A stretch of 18,866 bases of DNA from Actinomycetes bacterium (GTDB lineage Bacteria > Actinomycetota > Actinomycetes > Streptosporangiales > Streptosporangiaceae). Below are positions 6,742-14,585 of this stretch, one piece after another (position 1 is the first letter of the stretch; each line of letters opens with the position of its first letter). The position numbers and the translations under genes are program-made. The notes under the pieces are model-generated. The model saw only the letters and a program-made list of their open reading frames with translations, was not told the origin of the DNA and did no database searches. The stretch is taken from positions 1 through 18,866 of the forward strand of contig JAOPYP010000578.1 in assembly GCA_025964635.1 (NCBI GenBank). The letters run 5' to 3'.

Positions 6742-8652
6742 CTAAGGCGTGCTGCCCGGCGTGGTCGCCGGAAGCGCAATGCCGAGCGCACCCATCATTC
6801 GCAAGGCCAGCTGGATATCGAAGCAGTCGCGCTGCAATGTCAGGTCCCGCCCGGTAAGGTCGCGAGCCCGGTCCAGCCGGTAGCGGACCGTCTTCGGGTG
6901 GCAGTACAGCCGCTTCGCCGTCCGTCCCAGGTTGAGATTCTCGGCCAGGTAGGCGTCCAGAGTCTCGAGCAGATGTGTGGAATGCTCCCGGTCGTAGTCC
7001 AGGATGGCACCCAGTACGCCGCGGACGAAGTCGGCGAGATCGGCCCGCCGGCCCGGGGCGAGCAGGAACCTCGACACCCCGAGGTCATCGAACAGAGCGA
7101 CCGGCAACGGCGTCCCCGCGACCGACGCGAGCGCAGTCCGAGCCTGTGACAGCGCGGGGCTCAGGTCCGCGGTCAGGTCGTGGCAGGTGCTGACCCCGGC
7201 GCTGAATTTCAGCTCGGGGGCACCGGCGGCGAGACCTGAGACGAGGCGGCTGGCGAACCGGCGCGCGTCGCGGACATCCTCGAGCCAGGGGACGATGAGG
7301 ACCAGCGCGGAGGCCCGCCGCGCTGACAGTACCCTGGCCGTGCCAGTTTCTGCGGCCAGCCTCTCGATCTCGGCCAGCAGAGCGGACCGGCGCCGGTCGA
7401 CCAGGTCGCCGTCCCCGCCCGCCGCGTGCGCCCAGGACTCCAGCCCGTCGATGTGGATGAGCATGACCCGCAGCTTCCGCGGGAGAGCGTGCCCGAGGCG
7501 GCGGGCGCGGAGGGCGGCCTCGGCCGCGTCGGCGATCTTGCCTTCCAGGAGATCCCAGAGAAAGTCGCTGCGGACCTGGGTGCGGGCGTCCAGAACAGCG
7601 CGTTGCTTGGTGAGTTCAAGCGCGCAGACGACCGCTGCCTGCTGCGCTATCAGCTGAGTCAGCTCCGTGGGGGGCCGATGGAGCCGCACGCACAGATACG
7701 CCATCCGCTCCTCTCCGGACGACACCTCGCAGATGATCAGTGCACCACCGTCGCCAGTACGGACGTCTGCGCCGGGGCGGCTGTTCCGGCGTGATGCCGC
7801 AACGTGCTCCCTGGCTTGCGCTACGAGTGCGTCGTCGCAATCCGCGGTTATCGCCAGCGGCTCGAGTTCCGCGTGCAACACGGCGACATCGCCCCCCGTG
7901 TGCCGGGCGACCATATCGACCAGTGCCGGCAGCCCGCCGCCATCCAGAACCAGCTGGGTGAGTTCCGTCTGCATTACGGTCGCCGTCTCTAGCACGTCGT
8001 ACTGCTGTCGCAACGCCCGATTCGCCAGTTCCAGCCGGTCAGCGGCCTCGCGGGCGTTCTCGTACAGGCGGGCGTTCTGGATTGCGATGGCGGCGAGGTT
8101 CGCCAGGCCCGCGAGTACCTCCTCATCCTCCTCGTCGAACGCAGCCGGATGCGAGGACCACGCCAGTACGGCGCCGATCACCTGGCCGTTGACCAGCATG
8201 GGAGCGCCCAGCGCTGCCCGGACCCCCTCCTTTTCCGCGATGTCGCGGATGTGCGGCGATATCGCCTCAGCCGATCGGAAGTCGTCGAGGCGGAAGGACG
8301 CTCCGGTCTCGAAGACGATCCCCGCGACTCCCTCGCCCCGGCCCGCCTCGAACCTGGCGGCGGCGATGTTGCGATTGCCCGCGCAGGAGAGCATCCTGAG
8401 CCGGTCATCATCGGCGGCCATGATCCCGACAATGTCGGCCGCGAGCACATCGACTGCCGCGTTGCTGATCGACAGCAGCGTCGCGTCGAAGTCGAGGCTG
8501 CGGACGATCTCGGTCGCGACCAGTTGCAACGCCTGCAACCGGTCATGTGTGCTGGTCCGCCGCACGGCGCGCCCGGCCATGGCGGCCGGCGTGCGGCCAA
8601 GGCTGCGATTGCCCACTTCGGGTCTTCCCACGTCCGGTCCCTCGGCTGCCAC
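6742..8652 (-). CDS. GAF-domain PucR/CdaR-family transcriptional regulator
   Basis: A 636-residue regulator. A GAF sensory domain covers roughly residues 35-200, from STHDRLQALQLV to LAAIAIQNARLYENA, followed by a helical linker that may form a coiled coil. The C-terminal PucR-type helix-turn-helix is at about 574-601 (NLGRTAKRLYCHPKTVRYRL), near the end as usual for the family. GAF domains bind small ligands such as aromatics or nucleotides; the ligand here is unknown. It lies 31 bases after another PucR-type gene, and the 2-KPCC gene follows in the same direction. The start is uncertain: the GTG at 8652 lacks a good ribosome binding site, while GAGGGA precedes a GTG at 8631. It probably activates the epoxide carboxylation genes, by position only. 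Confidence 0.9.
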   Translation of the reverse strand: MAAEGPDVGRPEVGNRSLGRTPAAMAGRAVRRTSTHDRLQALQLVATEIVRSLDFDATLLSISNAAVDVLAADIVGIMAADDDRLRMLSCAGNRNIAAARFEAGRGEGVAGIVFETGASFRLDDFRSAEAISPHIRDIAEKEGVRAALGAPMLVNGQVIGAVLAWSSHPAAFDEEDEEVLAGLANLAAIAIQNARLYENAREAADRLELANRALRQQYDVLETATVMQTELTQLVLDGGGLPALVDMVARHTGGDVAVLHAELEPLAITADCDDALVAQAREHVAASRRNSRPGADVRTGDGGALIICEVSSGEERMAYLCVRLHRPPTELTQLIAQQAAVVCALELTKQRAVLDARTQVRSDFLWDLLEGKIADAAEAALRARRLGHALPRKLRVMLIHIDGLESWAHAAGGDGDLVDRRRSALLAEIERLAAETGTARVLSARRASALVLIVPWLEDVRDARRFASRLVSGLAAGAPELKFSAGVSTCHDLTADLSPALSQARTALASVAGTPLPVALFDDLGVSRFLLAPGRRADLADFVRGVLGAILDYDREHSTHLLETLDAYLAENLNLGRTAKRLYCHPKTVRYRLDRARDLTGRDLTLQRDCFDIQLALRMMGALGIALPATTPGSTP

Positions 8653-8683
8653 TTCAATACACGTTAACTGCAGCGACGCCCGG

Positions 8684-10426
8684 CTACCGGTGCGTACACG
8701 GGGCCTGCCCCGCGGCCTCCGGCTCGGCGGGGCTGGCTGTCACCGGCTGTCCCAGCGTCTGCAGGGTCCGCCAGGCCCGGGCGGCGAGTTCGAGATGGAA
8801 GCGGATGTCGTGGTCGGCGAGATCGTACCCGGATATCTCGTGGATGCGCCGGAGCCGGTATTTGAGCGTGCTGCGGTGGACAATCAGCGTCTTGGCGGCC
8901 TGCTCGTGGTTGCCACCGCACTCCAGGTAGACCGCGAGCGTCTCGACGTACCCCGAACCACGGCGCTCATCGTGCCGGAGCAGCGCGTCCAGCCAGCCGG
9001 TGACGAGCTCCCGCAGGTTCGCGGGATCGGCGACCTGGCCGAGTAGCCGGAGCACTCCGAGATCGTCGAAGCACAGGCTGCGGCCATAGTGACCGGCCAG
9101 AGCTTGCAGGCCGAGAGCGAACCTCGCCTCATGGTAGGAGCGGGGGAAGTCACGCGGCCGCTCGCAGCGCCCGCCGACGCCGAGCCGGCAGGCCGGTTCC
9201 CCGAGTTCCCGGCCGATCACCGCGTGCAGCTTCCCCCACTCGACGTCAGTGTGCGCCAGCAGGACGACGGAGTCGGCTCGCGCGACTACCAGTGAGCCGG
9301 CATTGCTGTTCCGCGCGGCCAGGCGCACGGCACGGAACAGTCGCTCCCCATCGATCTGGTCCGACGCATCAACGACGACCACCCGGTGTGGCCGGGCGAG
9401 GTCGTACCGCAGCCCGCGAGCGCGCAGGACCACGCTGCGTTCGTCAGTGCCCGACAACAGATCCTCGACGATGTCACGGCGCAGCCGCAGTTCGACCTCG
9501 GCCAGACTCTGCATGTGCGCCAGCTCGATGGCCAGGACGGTCGCGCCGTACTCCAGAGCCATCAGCTCCGGCGCTCCCGCGCTGCGGTCGGGGTCAACCA
9601 GGACCAGAATTCCGAGTATCTCCTCACGGGTTCTGGCCAGGGCAAGCCAGCGGCCGTCGTGCCACACGGAACGGCGGCGTTCCAGGGCATTGTCGAGTAG
9701 CCGCTCGCGGCGCTGGCCGAACGGCACGGAGGGCTCCGCCCCTGAGCCGGCCATCGCCTGCTGGTGGCCGGCCCGGTCCTCGACGATCACGGGGAGTCCG
9801 GTGAGCTCGTGAACGACCCGGGTGATGCCCTCGACGCCGACGCCGGACGCCGCGGCCTCGGTGAGGCGCTCGTGTATCTTCATCCCCCGCCGGAGCGCGC
9901 TGACAGTCTCCTCCAGTCTCGCGTTCAGCGTGGCTTGCTCAGCCGCGGCCCGGCGCTCCCGCAGGCGCAGCCGGAGGGTAGTCAGCGCCAGACCGGTCTG
10001 CTGCGAGAGGAGGCGCAACTGGAATTGATCGTGTTCGTGCGGCGGCGCCGCCGCACTGACGACGAGGAAGCCGGCGCTGCCGGAGATACTGTGCATCGGG
10101 TAGGCCCAGGCCCACGGTCGGACCTGGACGTCCACCGCACCGCCCATCCGGCCGAGAGTAGCCATGTGGTCCTGCAGGTACGCCTGCAGCGCGAGCCCGT
10201 TACAGGGCGTCATCGTGCGCCGCCACTGCCCGTCGCCGATATAGATTCCTTCCACGCAGCAGCCGGTAAGGGTAGACACCGCGTCGGCGGCTAGTTCGAG
10301 GATGTCGTCCTCGTCGGCAGCCTCGGCCATCAATATCGACAGTGCCAGCAACGCCCGCAGATCAGACAGATACCCCCGGGCACTCGCTGCGGACGGCCGG
10401 GCGAACTCGAACGGGTACACGGCCAT
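8684..10426 (-). CDS. PucR-family transcriptional regulator with atypical N-terminal sensor
   Basis: A 580-residue protein with a PucR-type helix-turn-helix at about 506-533 (NHEQAAKTLIVHRSTLKYRL) and a GGDEF-like central region around AVRLAARNSNAGSLVVARAD, as in CdaR-type regulators. The N-terminal 180 residues look like a degenerate GAF-type sensor ending in a basic helical segment (LRLRLRERRAAAEQ). GGAGG nine bases before the ATG supports the start. It follows the MEDS gene by 15 bases and precedes the GAF-PucR gene by 31, so the three regulators form one operon. Two PucR-type proteins side by side may act as a heteromeric pair or sense two signals. The inducer is unknown. Confidence 0.9.
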   Translation of the reverse strand: MAVYPFEFARPSAASARGYLSDLRALLALSILMAEAADEDDILELAADAVSTLTGCCVEGIYIGDGQWRRTMTPCNGLALQAYLQDHMATLGRMGGAVDVQVRPWAWAYPMHSISGSAGFLVVSAAAPPHEHDQFQLRLLSQQTGLALTTLRLRLRERRAAAEQATLNARLEETVSALRRGMKIHERLTEAAASGVGVEGITRVVHELTGLPVIVEDRAGHQQAMAGSGAEPSVPFGQRRERLLDNALERRRSVWHDGRWLALARTREEILGILVLVDPDRSAGAPELMALEYGATVLAIELAHMQSLAEVELRLRRDIVEDLLSGTDERSVVLRARGLRYDLARPHRVVVVDASDQIDGERLFRAVRLAARNSNAGSLVVARADSVVLLAHTDVEWGKLHAVIGRELGEPACRLGVGGRCERPRDFPRSYHEARFALGLQALAGHYGRSLCFDDLGVLRLLGQVADPANLRELVTGWLDALLRHDERRGSGYVETLAVYLECGGNHEQAAKTLIVHRSTLKYRLRRIHEISGYDLADHDIRFHLELAARAWRTLQTLGQPVTASPAEPEAAGQAPCTHR

Positions 10427-10441
10427 CAGGCGGCACCTCCG

Positions 10442-11092
10442 TCAGAAATCGCAGGCTGCCGCCGGGGGCGCCGGTGATACCGATGTCGGCTTCCGGTCGG
10501 CGAGGAACTCGTCAGGATCTAGGTAGTAGGGGTTCTCGAGCACCGTCCCGCTCAGCAGCACCACCGGGTGGGTGCGCATGATCGTCAGGAAAATCTTCGC
10601 GCTGAACCGATCGAGGTCGTACAGGCACAGGATCGTCTGCGGATGGCAGGGAGCGAAGCGGTTCAACTCCGATTCATAGGCGAGGAACTCGTCCAGATCC
10701 GCCTTGTCGACGAGCGCCCGTGGCATCTCCCCCACGACGCGGACGAACCGATACCGCGACTCCGCCAGCGCCGATTCAACGCCGCGCCGCCAGTACTCGA
10801 GCATCGCGGGCATCGAGAAGCGGCCCCCGCGCAGGTAGGTCTGCTCCGGGGTCATCAAGTCGAGTCGCCCAGGGCGATCGCTTTCACCTGGTGCTTCGCC
10901 CAGAGCGGCCAGCATCTCATCGGGCCGTATCGACTCGATGACGCAGATGGACTTGTCCCCGTCATCGAGGCCCTGGCGCAGAAACGGCAGCAGGATCTCG
11001 TTCCGCTCGTTCGGCCCGCGATAGAAGGCACAGATGTGGTCTCCGGCGGGCAGATCGATGCCGGATATGCCAACTACGTTGTTGGTCATCAC
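10442..11092 (-). CDS. MEDS-domain (DcmR-type sensory domain) protein
   Basis: A 216-residue protein almost wholly made of a MEDS domain (methanogen/methylotroph DcmR sensory domain), with the hallmark GDHICAFYRGPNERNEILLPFLRQGL near residues 17-42 split here as GDHICAFYRG and LLPFLRQGL, a central VIESI strand, and VVGEMPRAL further on. MEDS domains are RecA-like sensors; DcmR controls dichloromethane dehalogenase in methylotrophs. No helix-turn-helix or kinase domain is fused, so it probably works through a partner, most simply one of the PucR proteins encoded downstream. The start is GTG 11092 or the adjacent ATG 11089; no strong ribosome binding site is seen. It is the first gene of the regulator operon. 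Confidence 0.85.
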   Translation of the reverse strand: MMTNNVVGISGIDLPAGDHICAFYRGPNERNEILLPFLRQGLDDGDKSICVIESIRPDEMLAALGEAPGESDRPGRLDLMTPEQTYLRGGRFSMPAMLEYWRRGVESALAESRYRFVRVVGEMPRALVDKADLDEFLAYESELNRFAPCHPQTILCLYDLDRFSAKIFLTIMRTHPVVLLSGTVLENPYYLDPDEFLADRKPTSVSPAPPAAACDF

Positions 11093-11202
11093 ACGATGTT
11101 AACCCCAGCCGACGGCGCGGTGTTTAGCCCGCGTGGATGAAAGTCGCCGTCGTCTTTAGCCATACGGCCTAGTGGCACGGTTCGAGGCGGTTATCTGGCG
11201 GG
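11093..11202. promoter_or_regulatory. Promoter gap before the regulator operon, with weak repeats
   Basis: The 110 bases between the MEDS start and the stop of the upstream methyltransferase gene, both minus strand, hold a direct repeat TTTAGCC at 11123-11129 and 11155-11161 and an inverted pair CGACGGCG (11110-11117) and CGCCGTCG (11145-11152). They may be regulator sites. No convincing promoter hexamers or terminator were identified. Confidence 0.3.
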
Positions 11203-12261
11203 TCATTGGCTGCCGGTCAGCGCCGCCCGGGCGAGATCGCGTCCGGCGACGATCGCTGAAAGCTTGGCCTTGGCCACGTTTCGGCGCATCGAGGCAATCC
11301 CGCAGTCGGTCGAGACGCAGACCTGCTCCGCCGGCACGGCACCGAAGAGCCGGTGCAGCCAGCCTGCAATCTGCTCGGGGGTCTCGACCCGCAGCAGTTC
11401 GATGTCCACGACACCCACACCGAGGTCCTTGTCGGCCGGCCATCCGCGCAGGGAGTCCACTTCGGCGAACTCGTGGCTGGCCATCTGGAAGTGGATCTGG
11501 TCGCAGGCCAGATCGAAAGCCCACGGGAACAGCCGGCTCCCCTTCAGGTCGAGGATGCCGGGCTGGCCCTCCTCGTGGCCGTAACAGATGTGGACGACCT
11601 TGTAGGCCGAGATTCCGTCGAACGCGGTGTTGATGGCCTCGATGATCCAGTCCTCCGGCTCGAAGAACGTCAGCGGCTCGGTGACCTGGATCAGGTCGAC
11701 ACCACGAGACTCCAGATCGCGGAACTCCGCGTTATAGGCCTTGGCGACGTCCTGGGAGAGGGCCTTGAGATCGTGATAGTGCTGGTCGGTCGACAGCGCG
11801 GCCAGCGTGGCCGGACCGATCGAGGCGTTGACTTTCAACGGCGCGTCTGTGACTTCCCTTACGGCCTCGGCAACCGGCTTGAATACCGGCCGGCGCCAGG
11901 CGATGTCCGCGAGCACTGTGGGTTTGTAGATGGGCAAGTCGAACGCGCCCACCTGGATCCGGTCGCCGTAGGCGGCGTAACCATCCAGCCGGTGCGCCAT
12001 CACGTGGAACAGTTCCGCGTACTCGTAACCGGTTTCGTTCTCGTAGTACTGGCCACCGTCGGTCACGATGTCCAGGCCGACGTCGAGCATGTCGCGGACG
12101 GCCGACTCCACCGCATGCCGGTACAGCTCCCGCGTCCGGTAGTCGGCGAATTCTGGCGCATGCACACCGATGGGGAGAACCCGGCCCTGCATGAAAATCG
12201 GGCGCGGGTAGGCGCCCACAATCGTGGCCGGCAAGAGCACCTCTTCGCCGCGAACCTTCAT
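11203..12261 (-). CDS. MetE-like zinc methyltransferase, EaCoMT-like paralogue 1
   Basis: A 352-residue cobalamin-independent methionine synthase C-domain-like protein. This zinc-thiolate family includes epoxyalkane:coenzyme M transferase (XecA/EtnE). VGAYPRP (15-21) matches the first-strand GSxPRP motif. Candidate zinc ligands are H224 and C226 in HICYGH and C320 in STDCG, the same His-X-Cys...Cys pattern as MetE. AAGGAG lies six bases before the ATG at 12261, giving a start five codons inside the longest open frame. It is transcribed away from paralogue 2 across a shared 323-bp region. The two are clearly related (ADYRTRELYRHAV versus IDYGTKERFWDAV; FNAEFRDL and YNAEFRDL). Being a full enzyme domain without the MetE N-domain, methionine synthesis is unlikely. 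An epoxide- or alkyl-accepting CoM transferase is favoured, but substrate is inferred. Confidence 0.85.
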   Translation of the reverse strand: MKVRGEEVLLPATIVGAYPRPIFMQGRVLPIGVHAPEFADYRTRELYRHAVESAVRDMLDVGLDIVTDGGQYYENETGYEYAELFHVMAHRLDGYAAYGDRIQVGAFDLPIYKPTVLADIAWRRPVFKPVAEAVREVTDAPLKVNASIGPATLAALSTDQHYHDLKALSQDVAKAYNAEFRDLESRGVDLIQVTEPLTFFEPEDWIIEAINTAFDGISAYKVVHICYGHEEGQPGILDLKGSRLFPWAFDLACDQIHFQMASHEFAEVDSLRGWPADKDLGVGVVDIELLRVETPEQIAGWLHRLFGAVPAEQVCVSTDCGIASMRRNVAKAKLSAIVAGRDLARAALTGSQ

Positions 12262-12312
12262 CGGGAACTCCTTCACTCGTCCGGGAACTGCGGGCTTCCG
12301 GGATGTTCCTAT

Positions 12313-12337
12313 CAGGGACCGGGCTGTGCGGTCCCTG
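12313..12337. promoter_or_regulatory. 9-bp inverted repeat in the divergent promoter region
   Basis: CAGGGACCG (12313-12321) and CGGTCCCTG (12329-12337) are perfect arms with a seven-base spacer, about 50 bp upstream of the minus-strand methyltransferase start. The layout fits an operator for a dimeric regulator. Confidence 0.45.
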
Positions 12338-12368
12338 GCTGTGGTGGTCGATTCCGGGGCGGTTTCTA

Positions 12369-12388
12369 CTGACCTGCAGCCAGGTCAG
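12369..12388. promoter_or_regulatory. 8-bp inverted repeat, candidate operator
   Basis: CTGACCTG and CAGGTCAG are perfect arms around CAGC, making a 20-bp near-palindrome in the middle of the divergent region, about 110 bp from the minus-strand start and 200 bp from the plus-strand start. It fits a dimeric repressor or activator site. Confidence 0.5.
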
Positions 12389-12584
12389 GTGCGGCTATGC
12401 GCATGCCGGTGCTCGTCCGTGCCGGCCGATCCCAGCGCCACTGTTAGGCGCGCGGAGACAACGACGGCGTCCTCACCCCGGCTTACCGTGCGACATGACA
12501 CGTCCCGGGTCCCGCGGGCCGGAACCCAAGCCGAGACCCATCCACGACCTTTCGTCTCCGACAATGCCGGACTAAGGAGTCCCG

Positions 12585-13631
12585 ATGCGAGTACGTGACA
12601 GCGAGATCCTGCTGCCGACGATGATGGTCGGCAGCTATCCCCGGCCGCCGTGGCTGACGGGGAAGGTTTTCGGGGAGTTCGACGAGCCCGACTACATCGA
12701 CTACGGCACGAAGGAACGGTTCTGGGACGCCGTTCAGCTGTGCGTGGATGACCAGGTCCGGGCAGGTATCGACATCGTCTCGGACGGCCAGCAGTACTTC
12801 GAGTCCGAGACGATGCACGAGTACGGCCAGGTCTTCCATTTCTGGGGCCACCACCTGAAGGGATTCAAGCGCTGGGGCGACCCGATCGCGATCGATCTCT
12901 ACAAGAAGTTCCACGCGCCCGCGGTCGTGGGTGACATCGAGTGGGTCCGCCCGATCTACGCCCCGGCCGCCGAGGCCACGACGTTCGCCGCCGCGGGCCG
13001 CCCGGTGAAAATCGCGGTCCAGGGCCCGCTGTTCCTGACGTTCTGCTGCACCGACCGGCACTACGGCGGTGACACCAAGGCACTGGCGATGGACATCGCG
13101 CGCGCGTTCAATGCTGAGTTCCGCGATCTCGCCGCACGCGGGGTCGACTGGATCCAGATCCACGAGCCGCTGACCTACTACGGCGAAGAGCCGTGGTACG
13201 TGGACGTGATCAACACGGCGTTCCAGGACGTCGACGCGCACCGGGTCTGGCACATCTGCTACGGCAACCAGGGCGGGAACCCCGGCGTGGCCGAGCCTCG
13301 CGGGCAGGACATGTTTCCGTTCGCCTTCGATGCCGACGTGGACCAGATCCATATCGAGGCCGGTCGACGTGGGCCGGGCGACCTGCAGTACCTGGCCGGG
13401 CTGCCAGACCGAATGAGCCTCGGCGTCGGGGTAATCGACGTGAAATGCACGGTGATCGAGCAGCCGGAACAGATCGCGGACCTCCTGGTCAAGGCGGCGG
13501 AGGTCGTCCCGCCGGAACGGCTGTGCGTCAGTACCGACTGCGGCATGCTCAACCTGAAACGCGAGCATGCCCAGCGCAAGCTGCAAGCCCTCGTCGAGGG
13601 CACCGAGTTGGCCCGTCTGAGGCTGTCCTAG
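12585..13631 (+). CDS. xecA: MetE-like zinc protein, probable epoxyalkane:CoM transferase
   Basis: A 348-residue single-domain MetE-like protein. MVGSYPRP is at 14-21. Candidate zinc ligands are H223 and C225 in HICYGN and C319 in STDCG. The family uses a zinc-bound thiolate as nucleophile; EaCoMT uses CoM to open epoxides to 2-hydroxyalkyl-CoM. The ATG has AAGGAG five bases upstream. The stop TAG is followed at once by the ATG of the hydroxyalkyl-CoM dehydrogenase-like SDR, so product and next enzyme are translationally coupled. That pairing is the main reason for choosing EaCoMT over methionine synthase or another methyltransferase. No MetE N-terminal domain is present. Family is sure; the exact reaction is inferred from context. 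Confidence 0.82.
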   Translation: MRVRDSEILLPTMMVGSYPRPPWLTGKVFGEFDEPDYIDYGTKERFWDAVQLCVDDQVRAGIDIVSDGQQYFESETMHEYGQVFHFWGHHLKGFKRWGDPIAIDLYKKFHAPAVVGDIEWVRPIYAPAAEATTFAAAGRPVKIAVQGPLFLTFCCTDRHYGGDTKALAMDIARAFNAEFRDLAARGVDWIQIHEPLTYYGEEPWYVDVINTAFQDVDAHRVWHICYGNQGGNPGVAEPRGQDMFPFAFDADVDQIHIEAGRRGPGDLQYLAGLPDRMSLGVGVIDVKCTVIEQPEQIADLLVKAAEVVPPERLCVSTDCGMLNLKREHAQRKLQALVEGTELARLRLS

Positions 13632-14369
13632 ATGGGTGAACCAGCAAGCGACGGGCGCGTCGCCGTCGTCACCGGCGGAGCGTCCGGCATCGGCCGCGCA
13701 ACCTGCATACGGCTAACGGCGGACGGATACCGTGTCGTTGCGATCGACGTCGGGGACGCCGGCGCGGACCAGGCCGAACTGGCCCTTCGCGCGGATGTAG
13801 GAGATCCGGACGACGTCGAGGGCGCGTTCGGCGAAGTCCTTGGCCGGCTGGGGCGCATCGACCTACTGGTCAACAATGCCGGGATCACCGGGTCGCAGCA
13901 GGCCACCCTCTGTCATACGACACCGGTCGAGGAGTGGGACCGGATCCACACTGTCAATGTGCGCGGACCATTCCTGTGCACTCGCGCTGCGCTGCCGGCA
14001 ATGCTGAGGCAAGGCTCTGGCCACGTGATCACGATCGCGTCGATCGCGGGACTCGTGGCCTTCCCCCAGCGGTGCGCCTACACGGCGTCCAAGGGCGCCG
14101 CGGTCATGTTCACCAAGTCGATTGCCGCCGACTACGCCGCCCACGGGATCCGGGCCAATGCCGTCTGCCCTGGATTTGTTCAGTCCCCGATGACCCAGTG
14201 GCGCCTGGACATACCCGAACTTCGGGCGAGTGTCGAAGCCAGAATCCCGATGGGCCGGGTCGCCAGGACGGACGAGATCGCGCAGGCGGTCGCAATGCTC
14301 GCGTGCGATTCGCTGACCTACCTGACCGGGCACGCGCTCGTCGTCGATGGTGGCTGGACTGCGGTGTGA
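13632..14369 (+). CDS. xecD: (R)-2-hydroxypropyl-CoM dehydrogenase-like SDR
   Basis: A 245-residue classical SDR that should oxidise a 2-(R)-hydroxyalkyl-CoM to the 2-ketoalkyl-CoM substrate of 2-KPCC, with NAD. TGGASGIG is at 14-21, NNAG at 81-84, catalytic S137, Y150 and K154 (YTASK); D39 after the second strand suggests NAD rather than NADP. In Xanthobacter R-HPCDH, as I recall, S142, Y155 and K159 are catalytic and R152 and R196 hold the CoM sulfonate. Here R147 (FPQRCAY) and R191 (MTQWRLD) sit at the same constant offset of five, and the blocks HTTPVE, VNVRG, LVAFP and SPMTQWRLD closely resemble that enzyme. The start abuts the EaCoMT-like stop with no gap and no strong own ribosome binding site, so translation is probably coupled. 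Confidence 0.86.
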   Translation: MGEPASDGRVAVVTGGASGIGRATCIRLTADGYRVVAIDVGDAGADQAELALRADVGDPDDVEGAFGEVLGRLGRIDLLVNNAGITGSQQATLCHTTPVEEWDRIHTVNVRGPFLCTRAALPAMLRQGSGHVITIASIAGLVAFPQRCAYTASKGAAVMFTKSIAADYAAHGIRANAVCPGFVQSPMTQWRLDIPELRASVEARIPMGRVARTDEIAQAVAMLACDSLTYLTGHALVVDGGWTAV

Positions 14370-14508
14370 TTTCTTTTGACCACTCGCATCCTGTGCGATG
14401 GGCAACGCCTCGACCGGGCGCCTCACAGGCGACCGGCGGGCCGGGGACTCCCGCCCGGGAAACCCATCCTCAGCTGATCCCGGGTCCAACGTACAGCCGA
14501 GACGTTGT

Positions 14509-14535
14509 CCTGGGCCGGGTGCCGTCCCGGCCAGG
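14509..14535. repeat. Imperfect GC-rich stem-loop before the PhyH gene
   Basis: CCTGGGCCGGG (14509-14519) pairs with CCCGGCCAGG (14526-14535) with one bulged G and a six-base loop, 50 bp upstream of the dioxygenase start. No T-run follows. It could attenuate read-through from the SDR gene, or be structure typical of GC-rich DNA. Confidence 0.3.
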
Positions 14536-14585
14536 CCGCACCTCCCCACCCGAGTGTCGTAGTCCCCCATGCGAAGGAGTGGCTG

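Larger units (their letters stand above)
12262..12584. promoter_or_regulatory. Divergent promoter region between two MetE-like genes
   Basis: This 323-bp region separates the divergent EaCoMT-like genes and holds no convincing gene. Each end carries an AAGGAG ribosome binding site. The middle has two perfect inverted repeats, at 12313-12337 and 12369-12388, listed separately. No clear -10/-35 hexamers were picked out by eye. Confidence 0.6.

Noticed and set aside
7667..9046. A 459-residue plus-strand open frame opposite the PucR genes
   Set aside because: Its composition is serine, arginine and alanine rich, it spans the junction of two real minus-strand genes, and shows no domain.
12483..13586. 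A 367-residue minus-strand open frame
   Set aside because: It is antisense to the EaCoMT-like gene, which has the zinc motifs and a good ribosome binding site.
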